A DNA stretch of 64,000 bases from Rufibacter sp. LB8 (GCF_014876185.1 NZ_JADALJ010000001.1:2027501-2091500), one strand, 5' to 3'. Shown: positions 17,822 through 26,414, numbered from the stretch's first letter. Program-made: numbers and translations. The notes: generated by a model not told the origin, from the letters alone.

Positions 17822-19729
17822 TTACACCATCCACTTCTTCCACCAGTGCTGGAACACTACCAAAGCCCAGATCCGGGCATGGATATCGCCGGGATTGCTG
17901 GAGAAAAGCTGGGCTTTTAGCCGTTGTATTTCCTTTACGCTGAAAAGTCCTTGCTCCTCTATGAAGGTGTCTGACAGCAAATCATCCATGATCATAGGTT
18001 TCAACTCATTCTGGAACCACTTCAGCAAAGGTACTTCAAAGCCGTGCTTGGGCCGTTTGTACAACTCAGGAGGCAACATGTCTCTGAACGCGTCTTGCAC
18101 AATCTTTTTCTTCATGCCGCCGTCAATTTTAGAGGACTGGGGCAAGGAGAAGGCAAAGTTAACGACTTTATAATCTAAAAACGGCGTACGGACCTCTAAG
18201 CTGTTAGCCATTGACATTAGATCCACCTTGGTCAGCATGTCATTGGGCAATACCAGCTGCATGTCTGTGTACAAAACTTCGTTGATATCGCCTTTGTCTG
18301 ACAGGTGGCTCAAAATTTTCTGCCGGCGTTTTTTGTACGTGTCTTTGGACAGAATGCGCTTTGACTTGCCACTAAGAAGATTTCTAGCTTCGTCTTCGGT
18401 AGCGAAGGAGGCCCAGCGCCAGTACCGGTCTTTGGCCGACAGGTTCATGCCTTCGCCGAAGCGCTGGAACTGCCTTACCTTGTTGCCTAAAGAAGAATTA
18501 CGCGACTTCGGCATCATCTCCCAAAGGGGAAGAAGGGCGGTCACGGTTTCTGCCAGAAAACCACCTTGGCGCACTTTGTACTCGGCCATGTGTTTGTTGT
18601 AGCCGGCAAAGAGTTCATCGGCACCGTCACCGGAAAGGGCCACAGTCACCTTTTGGCGCGTGTGGTGGCTCAGGATGTTGACGGCCAGGGCAGAGGAATC
18701 TGCGAACGGCTCGTCTATGTACTCAAGCGCCCTGAAAAGGTGCTCGTATAAATCATTGTTGGTGAGTGAGAAAACCGTGTGATTGGTCTTGTATTTTTCG
18801 GCCACCAATTTGGCGTACTTGGTCTCATCAAAGAACGGCTCATCTTTAAACCCAATGGAGAAGGTGTTCAAATGCTGGGTGTGCCGTGAAGCCAAGGCCA
18901 CAATGGCAGACGAGTCAATTCCACCGCTCAGGAAAGCGCCGAGCGGAACATCGGCGATCATGCGGCGCTGCACGGCCCCGTCCATCAGCTCCACTAGTTT
19001 CTTCTGCTGGGCGTCATAAGACAGGTCATTGTGCTTCACCTTTTTCTCGTCATACGGAATCTTATACCACCTATTGTTCTCCACCTTGCCCTTCTTGTTG
19101 ATGAGCAGGTAATGGCCGGGCATCAGTTTTTTAACGCCTTTGAAAATAGAGGCCGGGGCCGGAATGTAATTAAGCTGCAGGTATTGGTACAGCGAGACGT
19201 AATCCAGCTTGCGCGGAATGTCAAACGCCAGAATGGATTTCATCTCAGAGGCGAAGACCAGTTTGTCCTCGTCTTGGTACATGAGCAGGGGTTTCACGCC
19301 CATACGGTCGCGGGCCACAAACAGCGTTTCTTCCTGCTTGTCATAAATAGCGAAGGCGAAGAAACCGTTCAGCTTCTTCAGGAACGAAGGCCCTTCCTCT
19401 ATGTAATACTTCAGGAGCACCTCTGTGTCTGACTGCGAAAAGAACGAATAGCCCTTGGCCTGCAGCTGTTTCTTAAGTTCCTGGTAGTTGAAAATCTCAC
19501 CGTTGAAGACGATGGTATAGCGCTCCTGCTCGTCTACCATGGGCTGGCACGCCACATCGCTCACATCAATGATGGAGAGACGGCGGTGCCCCAGACCAAC
19601 GGCGCCATGGGTGAAATGGCCGCTGGAATCTGGTCCACGGAGCGCGAGCGCATCGGTAGAGTCTTGCAAACGTTGAATGGTCTGCCGACCTTCTTGGCTA
19701 AAAGCGTAGATTCCTGAAATTCCGCACAT
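17822..19729 (-). CDS. asnB: asparagine synthetase B, glutamine-hydrolysing (polysaccharide-locus type)
   Basis: The 635-aa protein starts MCGISGIYAF, so Cys2 is available as the N-terminal nucleophile of the glutaminase domain. RGPDSSGHF, HRRLSIIDV and FNGEIFNY complete that domain. The synthetase half has the ATP pyrophosphatase loop LSGGIDSSAI near residue 260 and ALSGDGADELFAGY near 365. Versions of this length are common in exopolysaccharide and capsule loci, where they may amidate sugar uronates or other acids rather than make free asparagine. UDP-GlcA production next door makes that plausible but unproven. The start is supported by a -7 box immediately upstream that implies an almost leaderless mRNA. 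Confidence 0.93.
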   Translation of the reverse strand: MCGISGIYAFSQEGRQTIQRLQDSTDALALRGPDSSGHFTHGAVGLGHRRLSIIDVSDVACQPMVDEQERYTIVFNGEIFNYQELKKQLQAKGYSFFSQSDTEVLLKYYIEEGPSFLKKLNGFFAFAIYDKQEETLFVARDRMGVKPLLMYQDEDKLVFASEMKSILAFDIPRKLDYVSLYQYLQLNYIPAPASIFKGVKKLMPGHYLLINKKGKVENNRWYKIPYDEKKVKHNDLSYDAQQKKLVELMDGAVQRRMIADVPLGAFLSGGIDSSAIVALASRHTQHLNTFSIGFKDEPFFDETKYAKLVAEKYKTNHTVFSLTNNDLYEHLFRALEYIDEPFADSSALAVNILSHHTRQKVTVALSGDGADELFAGYNKHMAEYKVRQGGFLAETVTALLPLWEMMPKSRNSSLGNKVRQFQRFGEGMNLSAKDRYWRWASFATEDEARNLLSGKSKRILSKDTYKKRRQKILSHLSDKGDINEVLYTDMQLVLPNDMLTKVDLMSMANSLEVRTPFLDYKVVNFAFSLPQSSKIDGGMKKKIVQDAFRDMLPPELYKRPKHGFEVPLLKWFQNELKPMIMDDLLSDTFIEEQGLFSVKEIQRLKAQLFSSNPGDIHARIWALVVFQHWWKKWMV

Positions 19730-19737
19730 AATTGACG

Positions 19738-19745
19738 CAAAGGTA
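19738..19745 (-). promoter_or_regulatory. -7 promoter box (TACCTTTG) of asnB
   Basis: TACCTTTG on the minus strand lies nine bases upstream of the ATG at 19729. With the usual spacing the transcript would begin within a few bases of the start codon. Confidence 0.5.
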
Positions 19746-19936
19746 CGACTTATACCTGAGATGGTTCTAAGATATTGTAAAAACTATATTTAGTTGAACC
19801 TAAATGTTGTGGCCCTCACATTATGAAAAGCAGCACACCCTTACTGGTCAACGTCTTGAAAGGCAAACATGACACCTACAGACATTTCAGGTTCTGGAAA
19901 GATTCCTAAAGGGTTCGATAAAATTGATCTTACTCT

Positions 19937-19975
19937 CCGTTTTTGCCTCCATTTCCAAAATAGAGCCCAAAAACG
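19937..19975. repeat. 40-bp palindrome, copy 2 (degenerate)
   Basis: The left arm reads CCGTTTTTGCCTCCATTTC and the right arm AAATAGAGCCCAAAAACG; several bases no longer pair. It lies in the 494-base gap between asnB and the next leftward gene. Apart from two palindrome copies and the asnB promoter I see nothing in that gap. Confidence 0.7.
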
Positions 19976-20069
19976 CAAGGTCTCTCACCAAACGTTACAT
20001 GGTACGCTGTTCTGTTTAATCTGGCTGAAAATTATTTCAAATTACAGATGGAGCAAAAAAATAAAGCTT

Positions 20070-20109
20070 CTGTTTTCGGCCTCATTTCTGGAAATGAGGC
20101 CGAAAACAG
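20070..20109. repeat. 40-bp palindrome, copy 3 (compensated variant, extended arms)
   Basis: The half-site reads GTTTTCGGCCTCATTTC and the other arm carries the matching change GAAATGAGGCCGAAAAC. Extra pairing extends the perfect arms outward through AAGCTTCTG to about 20064-20115, making this the longest hairpin of the family in the window. Confidence 0.92.
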
Positions 20110-20223
20110 AAGCTTTACCTGCCCAGCAAAACTATGTACCAGAAAGTTTTGGGCCATGTTTACAAAAAGCCTTCCCCATTCCGTAAGAGGTGACGCAAAC
20201 CATCAGGAAGATGTGGCAAAAGC

Positions 20224-22023
20224 TTACAGGTTTTCCTTTCTTATTTGGTATATAAGATAGTCTCCCTCAACATGCAGCAATTCATGGTTCTTGAGCGCTG
20301 GCAGGTAGTTAGAGTTTTTATTTATCCATACCAGAGATACCTTGTGTTGTCTTATATTTTCTGAGAGGCCTACCTTGGTATCAAAAAGAGGATGGATAAG
20401 CTTCTGAAGAATGGGATGTGCTTTGGGCTCTAAGGATGGAATAGACTTTTTGATGCCCGTAATGTCATACGCAAACAGATAGGTTCTGAAATCATTGGCG
20501 CGTGCGTATTCTGTAGCATGTGTAGGGTAATGAAACAAAGCCCATTGCTCAGGCAGGCCCTTCTGCTCATCCACAAAAAAACCTACTACTTTTTTGCCTG
20601 CGCCTACCGCAGCCAGTTTCTTCTCCAAAATTAAGTCATACCCCTTCTCCACCACAATAGGCTCTAACGGGTGCTTGTAATTGCTTGCCAAAAGCAGGAC
20701 AACCAGGCAAATGGCATACATTTCCCGGTTCAGGAGTTCATACAGCACAAATACAAAAGCCACGGTTGAAAGCAGCATAGAAACGTTTTTAAACTGCCAG
20801 GCATCTAAAGACAAATCTGAGAGCAACGCAGCCAGCACTTGATAGGCCAGAAAAACCAGCAGAATCCAAGCGCCCACGTCCATAACCAGTTTCTTCCTTT
20901 TTACATGTTCATAAGAAGTCAGGAGGAAATACGCGGCCACCGTCCGGATTGGGTACATTAAAATAGCAAGCGCCATCACCCGGTAGATTTCTTTTGCTTT
21001 CGCTAGCGTAAACACAGACAAGATGGCCTCGGCTGGCCCGGCCGTGAAATACTTGTTGTCTACCTTTTCCCGGAATAGCCAGAACACCATGAGGTAGCAC
21101 GTCAGAAAACCCACCAAGTAAAAATACTGCCTGCCTTTAATCTGCTTGAAGAACAGAAGATACGTCAAGAGCAACGCAGGCACAAAAAGAACATATTCCA
21201 CAGACGCCACCATCAAGAGGGCCACGGCCGCTTCAAATCTCCTGAGGTACAGGCACTGCACCACCAGCAACAGCATGGGCAAAATAATGATGTCTCTAAG
21301 GTGTAGTTTGGCCACGGCTACCGTAATCCAGAGAAACCCAAAAGCGCTGAAGCAGAAAAGGACGGCTACCACTACTGCTAATGCTTTCTTGCTGTGTATC
21401 TTCTCTGAGAAGACAGAGAAAAGGGTTAGGACCGTAAACGTCTTGAAAACTGGGTATACAAAATAGAAAAGGACGAGGTCACTTTTGGCGTTGAGGAAAG
21501 ACTTGAAAAGGCTCCCCAGCCAAAACTCAAGAAAGTGGTACAGAGAAATACCCGAAACACCCTGCAAGGCAGATTCCATGCTCACCGTTTCTGCCCCGTC
21601 ATAATGCACGAAGCTTAAAATGGCGCTGTAAATGTACCGTTCGCCTGGGTAAGGGTGCAGATAGTGCAAATAACCAAAAGGGTTTTGAAAAACGCCCATG
21701 GAGAAGTTCACCTGCAGGAAAAACACAAGCACATACACCCCTGCCGAGCACGCCATAAACAGCCAAGGCCTTTGTACTTTATTGCCGGCAAAGGCTGACA
21801 GGTTTTTCCTGAAAACCACCAATACCCCTGGCACAAGTAGCAATATGGTAACAAATACTGCTTTCAGGATGGCATACAAAGACACCGCCAGCAACAGGCC
21901 CACCCAGAAATTGATGACATGTTGGGTGTAAGTGGCCTTTTTAAACTTGCCATGCAGAAACAAAGCGCCTACAGCATAAAAAAAGACGAAGAGCAGTACG
22001 CCCACCAATAAGATCAGACCCAT
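20224..22023 (-). CDS. large polytopic membrane protein, possible GT-C type transferase
   Basis: The 599-aa protein has about 11 to 13 hydrophobic segments and a hydrophilic C-terminal region of about 150 residues starting near DLILEKKLAAVGAGKKVVGFFVDEQKG. I do not recognise a family. The first large loop (FGYLHYLHPYPGERYIYSAILSFVHYDGAETVSME) follows the third hydrophobic block and is acidic, as seen in lipid-phosphosugar-dependent GT-C enzymes. The gene starts 22 bases after the stop of a GtrB-like transferase gene, a pairing typical of systems where a lipid-phosphate-linked sugar is flipped and then added outside the membrane. That function is inference from context only. Confidence 0.5.
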   Translation of the reverse strand: MGLILLVGVLLFVFFYAVGALFLHGKFKKATYTQHVINFWVGLLLAVSLYAILKAVFVTILLLVPGVLVVFRKNLSAFAGNKVQRPWLFMACSAGVYVLVFFLQVNFSMGVFQNPFGYLHYLHPYPGERYIYSAILSFVHYDGAETVSMESALQGVSGISLYHFLEFWLGSLFKSFLNAKSDLVLFYFVYPVFKTFTVLTLFSVFSEKIHSKKALAVVVAVLFCFSAFGFLWITVAVAKLHLRDIIILPMLLLVVQCLYLRRFEAAVALLMVASVEYVLFVPALLLTYLLFFKQIKGRQYFYLVGFLTCYLMVFWLFREKVDNKYFTAGPAEAILSVFTLAKAKEIYRVMALAILMYPIRTVAAYFLLTSYEHVKRKKLVMDVGAWILLVFLAYQVLAALLSDLSLDAWQFKNVSMLLSTVAFVFVLYELLNREMYAICLVVLLLASNYKHPLEPIVVEKGYDLILEKKLAAVGAGKKVVGFFVDEQKGLPEQWALFHYPTHATEYARANDFRTYLFAYDITGIKKSIPSLEPKAHPILQKLIHPLFDTKVGLSENIRQHKVSLVWINKNSNYLPALKNHELLHVEGDYLIYQIRKENL

Positions 22024-22045
22024 TTGCTTTCTTTCTGGTACACCA

Positions 22046-22972
22046 TCAGATTACTTGCTCCACTATGTACAGCGGCCGCTTCCTGGCTGCGTCCCACCCG
22101 CGCCACACGTATTCGCCCAGTATACCCAAAGCAATCATCTGGAAAGAAGAGACAAACAACAGCACCACCATCAAAGAAGACCAACCCTCCACCTGAATGG
22201 CACCACTCACTTTGGCCACAATCAGGAACAAGGCATAGAGAAAAGCCGCCATGCCCAGCCCGATGCCCATGACAGAGATTGCCCTGATAGGTGCATAGGA
22301 AAAGGACATGACTGAGTCCAGAAGCAGTTTTATTTTTTTGCGCCATGTCCATTTAGAGATTCCCACGCTCCTTTCCTTGCGCACATAGGGGATTGTCACA
22401 AAATCATAGCCCATCCAAACCAAAAGATATAGCACATTGGTGTTCCGCTCCTTCATCTCCAGAATGCTTTGCCTGATGGACCCGTCAAACAACACAAAGT
22501 CAAACCCACCCTGCGGAAGATTTTTAATGGCTATCTTCCGCATAATGGCATGAAAGGTATTAGCAAACAATTTTGAAAGAAAAGGATCTTGTCTGTCTTT
22601 TCTGCTGGCAATCACCAGCTTTATTCCCTGCCGCCAGTAGTCATACATTTTCACCATTAACTCCGGTGGGTCTTGCAAATCAGCTGAAATAATTACCACG
22701 CATTCACCAGTGGCGTATTCCATACCAGCCACCATGGCATTATAGGACCCCACGTTACTCGCCAACTTCACTACTTTAACCTTATCTGGATATGCCTGCT
22801 TTACGTTAAGAAGCGCTTGGAACGTGTTGTCTTTTGAGCCATCATCTACAAACACATATTCAAATGATACCTGTTGGGGAAACAGGCTTTCATTCTCTAC
22901 CAACTCCCCCACAGTGACCGGAATATTTAGTTCATTGAAATAGCAAGGTATTATGATGGAAAGTAAAGGCAT
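22046..22972 (-). CDS. GT2 polyprenyl-phosphate sugar transferase (GtrB/ArnC/DPM-like)
   Basis: The 308-aa protein starts LLSIIIPCYFNELNIPVTV and has YVFVDDGSKDNTF, the metal site region VVIISADLQDPPELM near residue 95, and the ERSVGISKWTWRKKIKLLLDSV block near 205. Two C-terminal membrane helices (about 225-250 and 260-285) are followed by the family tail GEYVWRGWDAARKRPLYIVE. Members attach a sugar to polyprenyl phosphate at the cytoplasmic face. It is coupled to the polytopic protein downstream and preceded by the GNAT and cupin genes, forming a four-gene leftward set. Confidence 0.9.
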   Translation of the reverse strand: MPLLSIIIPCYFNELNIPVTVGELVENESLFPQQVSFEYVFVDDGSKDNTFQALLNVKQAYPDKVKVVKLASNVGSYNAMVAGMEYATGECVVIISADLQDPPELMVKMYDYWRQGIKLVIASRKDRQDPFLSKLFANTFHAIMRKIAIKNLPQGGFDFVLFDGSIRQSILEMKERNTNVLYLLVWMGYDFVTIPYVRKERSVGISKWTWRKKIKLLLDSVMSFSYAPIRAISVMGIGLGMAAFLYALFLIVAKVSGAIQVEGWSSLMVVLLFVSSFQMIALGILGEYVWRGWDAARKRPLYIVEQVI

Positions 22973-23026
22973 TTTGATTGGTTAACCCGAGAAAAGTATT
23001 TCGATTGTGCCAAATTATTGTAAACA

Positions 23027-23965
23027 TCAAGAAAAAGCCAGAATATGCGAGGAATACCCTAGTTTAAAGCCAAGACGTTCACAAACATGAATAGCTACTT
23101 TATTTACCAACTGGGTAGGATAAACAACATATGTAACGTTCATAATTCCAGCTTTATAAAGCAATTCAGAAATTAGCTTTAAAAGCCAACCCTTATTCTC
23201 TCCTGACACAGCCACCAACCGCACATGTGCCAACTTAAAACTACAATTAGGCTGAATTACATCTACCATGTTATAAGCTAGAAAAGAAGCAGTGGGTATA
23301 GTATTTTCATTTGGCACCAGTACTTCGTGACAAAAGCCATTCACCGCCGCGGTGGCATAGGTGGCCAAATACTGGTCTGCCTCTTGTTCTGAAAAAGTGT
23401 AGTCTGCGTGCAGGCGGTCATAGATGTTCCTGTTTTGGGCGGCTACGGCAGACAAGGCCTCAATATCTGCGGGCGTGGCCTTCCGGACAGGATACCGCGC
23501 ACTGGTGAAGTCTTCCAGCTTTTTCTTGTAATAATGAAGGCGGGTTTCCACCATTCGCAGGCCGGTGGCATTCAGGCACTGGATCAGGAAAATATCCTCA
23601 GCCGGGATTTCCGCGAAGAGATAATAGCGAGGATACTTCTTTAAATCTTCCTTAAAAAGCTCAATTGCTTTCACCAATGCTTTTGGATCCTGCTTACTAA
23701 ACAGAACCGTGTACAATTTCAGACAGTCTTTCTTAAAATGGGTGCTGTCCCAAGGCAGGTATTCATATAGAAAAACTATTTTCTGCCCGCTTACCTCAAC
23801 CGTAAACAAGTGGGCATTGTCAGCTACGCCAAACTTCTCTACAACAGGCTTGACAAAAAGGTCAAATTGATCTGCCGGTTTAATTTCCCTTATGAACGTG
23901 TAAGGGCTGTAGGAGACAAGAGTTTCTAACCTTGGTGGCAGGAGTGCCTCTACTGTTACTTCCAT
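23027..23965 (-). CDS. GNAT-like sugar N-acetyltransferase (WecD/RffC-like)
   Basis: The 312-aa protein has EYLPWDSTHFKKDCLKL near residue 75, which resembles the LPWDS(x)F motif of dTDP-4-amino-sugar N-acetyltransferases such as WecD. Its C-terminal half resembles a GNAT core, with KLAHVRLVAVSGENKGWLLKLISELLYKAG as the acetyl-CoA binding region and VAIHVCERLGFKLGYSSHI at the end. It is predicted to acetylate an amino sugar of a surface glycan. Its ATG overlaps the end of the preceding cupin gene by ten bases, so the two are translationally coupled. The substrate is inferred from context. Confidence 0.72.
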   Translation of the reverse strand: MEVTVEALLPPRLETLVSYSPYTFIREIKPADQFDLFVKPVVEKFGVADNAHLFTVEVSGQKIVFLYEYLPWDSTHFKKDCLKLYTVLFSKQDPKALVKAIELFKEDLKKYPRYYLFAEIPAEDIFLIQCLNATGLRMVETRLHYYKKKLEDFTSARYPVRKATPADIEALSAVAAQNRNIYDRLHADYTFSEQEADQYLATYATAAVNGFCHEVLVPNENTIPTASFLAYNMVDVIQPNCSFKLAHVRLVAVSGENKGWLLKLISELLYKAGIMNVTYVVYPTQLVNKVAIHVCERLGFKLGYSSHILAFS

Positions 23966-24375
23966 ATGGCCTTAAATTCTGCGTAATCTCTGATATAATC
24001 TTCTTCCAGATACGGGGTGGAGGCCAGCGCCATTTGCACGGCATTGGCCGAGTACTGCATAGTGTGCCACACATTTGGCGGCACATACACGCCTTGGTTA
24101 GGGTGGTCTAGCACAAACAACGCTATTTGGCCATCGGGTTGCTCAGTAGTGACCAGTATTCGGCCTTGGGCCGCAATGAGAATCTGCTCCGTGACATGAT
24201 GGGCATGACGACCCCTTAGAACGCTTTCTGGGGTGTTTACTGTCCAGAAAACCCGCTTAATGGCAAATGGCACCCGCCCACTGCTTTCCGCTACGGCCAG
24301 AAAGCCTACTTCTTCTGCTCCTATTTCAGGAAACTCCAACAGGTAAGGTCTTGTCACTTTGAGGCTTAAATTCAT
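23956..24375 (-). CDS. WxcM-like/FdtA-type cupin, dTDP-sugar isomerase-like
   Basis: The protein is about 139 aa from MNLSLKVTRPYLLEFPEIG (24375). The frame is open to 24510, but the extra N-terminus does not look native. Cupin features are SVLRGRHAHHVTEQILIAAQGRILVTTEQPDG near residues 50-85, with His ligand candidates, and GVYVPPNVWHTMQYS near 105. This matches the WxcM-like/FdtA/QdtA family of dTDP-4-keto-6-deoxyglucose 3,4-ketoisomerases. The usual partner aminotransferase (FdtB/WecE type) is absent here; the next gene is directly the acetyltransferase. No dTDP-glucose synthesis genes are in the window. Confidence 0.8.
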   Translation of the reverse strand: MNLSLKVTRPYLLEFPEIGAEEVGFLAVAESSGRVPFAIKRVFWTVNTPESVLRGRHAHHVTEQILIAAQGRILVTTEQPDGQIALFVLDHPNQGVYVPPNVWHTMQYSANAVQMALASTPYLEEDYIRDYAEFKAIWK

Positions 24376-24559
24376 CTGGAGGTTGAGGTTAAAGCCAAGG
24401 GCCACACTCCACAAGAAGCAAGGTACTAAAAACCAGCTGCCCATAAAACACCCTTGACTTTTAAAGGCGTCTGAAAGCGCAGGTTCATTTACCCAGAAGC
24501 CGCCGCCCAAAAATTTTCTAAAAACCTTTGCCTCTTTTGGGAGGGCTTCGCGTCTTCAA

Positions 24560-24700
24560 AGATTTCACGTGAACATACGCGTTGCCAACCTAATTGAGCC
24601 CGTTGACTTTTATAGTGCCTTATTTGAGGCAGGGCCTACCGTGCATAAACAAGAGTACGCCAACCGGATGCTGGAAGACCCTAAAACCATTGAAATATTT
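24560..24700 (+). pseudogene. relic of an ArsI/CadI-type metalloenzyme gene
   Basis: The stretch encodes FHVNIRVANLIEPVDFYSALFEAGPTVHKQEYANRMLEDPKT. This closely resembles the N-terminus of ArsI/CadI-family vicinal-oxygen-chelate proteins (VANLEEAVDFYSALFG, YAKWMLEDP). No Met precedes it in a plausible place, and the similarity stops exactly where palindrome copy 4 begins at 24701. About two thirds of the gene are missing. Family members act in organoarsenical or cadmium resistance. The reading comes from memory of the family; a profile search would settle it. Confidence 0.65.
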
Positions 24701-24740
24701 CCGTTTTCGGGCTCATTTCTGGAAATGGCCATCAAAACAG
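24701..24740. repeat. 40-bp palindrome, copy 4 (right arm damaged)
   Basis: The left arm is intact (CCGTTTTCGGGCTCATTTC) and the spacer is TG, but the right arm is altered to GAAATGGCCATCAAAACAG. It directly abuts the end of the ArsI/CadI relic. Confidence 0.85.
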
Positions 24741-24870
24741 GCATCTTTCCTTTGTCAATCCAATAGCATACCATTTTACGCCGCCATGTACTGTCAATAC
24801 CAGTTGCCATAGCAATTCGCGAACGCCGCAGGGCCCCTGCGCGCCAGTGAAACCACTTTTTCTCCCTTAG

Positions 24871-25180
24871 TATGAGGCCTTACTAGGGTTCATCAAGAAA
24901 CGGGTGACAACCTCGCAGACGTCCAGAACTTAGCCCAGCAAGTGCTCCTTAACGTGCATAAGAACTGTGAAATGCTGCCCGACATCAAAAACATGAACGC
25001 GTGGCTGCAGGAAATTGCCAAGCAGTTGAGGCTGTCACTGTCAGCAGGCAAGTCACGGGTGCGGCGCGGGCGCGAAAAACTGAAGGCGGTTTTCCTGGAG
25101 TGCTGTCACCTGGAACTGGATTGGCAGGGTAGTCTGCTCAGCGCTGAGGTTAAACCTGACTGCCCAACCTTTTATGTAAG
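24871..25180 (+). pseudogene. relic of a SigZ-type RNA polymerase sigma factor gene
   Basis: Pieces in different frames match a SigZ-like ECF sigma factor in order. YEALLGFIKKRV (24871 on) comes first, then after a frameshift DNLADVQNLAQQVLLNVHKN and NMNAWLQEIAKQ. An internal deletion follows, then LSLSAGKSRVRRGREKLK and FLECCHLELDWQG. The last part corresponds to the region 4 tail and the CCH motif typical of SigZ. Regions 2 to 4 are largely deleted. Its position 3' of the ArsI/CadI relic on the same strand recalls Bacteroidota arsenic operons that carry both genes. The gene is not functional. Confidence 0.7.
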
Positions 25181-25194
25181 GCGTGAAATTTCAT

Positions 25195-25234
25195 CCGTTT
25201 TGGGGCTCATTTCCAGAAATGAGCCCCAAAACGG
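25195..25234. repeat. 40-bp palindrome, copy 5 (compensated variant)
   Basis: The half-site has GTTTTGGGGCTCATTTC instead of GTTTTCGGGCTCATTTC, and the right arm carries the matching GAAATGAGCCCCAAAAC, so the hairpin is fully paired. It lies just after the sigma-factor relic. The remaining 205 bases before the next gene show no feature. Confidence 0.93.
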
Positions 25235-25439
25235 GTTTTAAATCTGGGTAACTTCAGGGCTGCGCCACTATGCAGGTGCCATGAATTTTTATTTAAAAGG
25301 ACATTTACAAACACCTGTGGCAAACTGGCGGCATTTGGGAACGAATAGTGGTGGGAGTAGGTAAAAACGGTTCAACTTACTAACTTACGCATCCTTTTCT
25401 AAGGGAAACGTCTTCGCATATTCATTCACTGTTACAGAC

Positions 25440-26105
25440 ATGGCAGACGCTCGCTTTCTTACCTCAGACATTTTACAGATGGAGTTGCCCTACCGGGCGA
25501 ACTTCGTCACGTCACTCTCTGGATTCAAAAGCCTTTGCCTGGTGGGCACTGTAGATTCACACGGCACTACCAACCTGAGCCTGTACACGCAGGTGTTCCA
25601 CGTGGGGGCCAACCCGCCGCTCATTGGTATGTTGGTTCGGCCCGACAATGTGGTGCGCGACACGCTCAACAACATCATCAAAACCGGTTTTTTCACGCTC
25701 AACCACGTGAAACCTGACTTCTACCAGGCGGCCCATCATTGCAGCGCGCACCATAGCCACTCAGAGTTTGAGCTGTGCCAGTTCACGCCGCAGTTTTCCA
25801 TGGCCCACCCGTCCCCCTACGTGCAGGAAGCCAGTATTAAACTCGGCCTGAAACTGGTGCAGCGCACTTACATAAAACTGAATGGCACCATTCTGGTCAT
25901 TGGCGAAGTGGTAGAAACCATACTTCCGGAAGACTGCCTGCAGCCAGATGGCTACATTGACCTGGAGAAGGCCGAAAGCATCACCGCCTCGGGTTTGGAC
26001 AGCTACCATTCCACCCAACGACTCAGCCGATTACCCAACCCTACCCCTGATTCCGCCTACTCCCCTGCCCCGCAGTCGCTCTCTTCTATAAACGCAATTT
26101 CTTAA
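25440..26105 (+). CDS. flavin reductase-like (FMN-binding split barrel) protein
   Basis: The 221-aa protein shows the flavin reductase fold signature near the N-terminus: LPYRANFVTSLSGFKSLCLVGTVDSHGTTNLSLYTQVFHVGANPPLIGMLVRP. The PPLIGMLVRP and DTLNNIIKTGFFTLNHV blocks match Bacteroidota flavin reductase family proteins. It binds FMN and may reduce flavin with NAD(P)H or act on a bound substrate; the native reaction is unknown. The start at 25440 (MADARFLTSDILQ) fits the family's N-terminus. It is a single gene on the plus strand, followed by palindrome copy 6. Confidence 0.85.
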   Translation: MADARFLTSDILQMELPYRANFVTSLSGFKSLCLVGTVDSHGTTNLSLYTQVFHVGANPPLIGMLVRPDNVVRDTLNNIIKTGFFTLNHVKPDFYQAAHHCSAHHSHSEFELCQFTPQFSMAHPSPYVQEASIKLGLKLVQRTYIKLNGTILVIGEVVETILPEDCLQPDGYIDLEKAESITASGLDSYHSTQRLSRLPNPTPDSAYSPAPQSLSSINAIS

Positions 26106-26150
26106 AGAATAGGCTGCTTTTCATTCATAACTTCAACCTTGAGTTTACTC

Positions 26151-26190
26151 CCGTTTTCGGGCTCATTACTGGAAATGAGGCCGAAAACGG
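26151..26190. repeat. 40-bp palindrome, copy 6
   Basis: The left arm is CCGTTTTCGGGCTCATTAC and the right arm GGAAATGAGGCCGAAAACGG; outer bases CTC and GAG also pair. It lies in the 309-base gap between flavin reductase and the FAD oxidoreductase. I see nothing else in that gap. Confidence 0.88.
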
Positions 26191-26414
26191 GAGCTGTTGT
26201 TTTAAGAGGCGAAAGGATAATCCAGCCATCTTTGGTCTTGTTTGAAACCTTTTCACTTCCCTGCTTCGCCAAAGTAATAGTGAATTCTAAATATGGTTAC
26301 ATGGCCACGTTGGTTTACCACTATTTACTGTAGATTCTTCATTAACTTGCAGACAAAAGATGGTGCGACCGCTGCCTGCGGTTTTCCATTGACCTGAGCA
26401 CTTTACCTGTTTTT

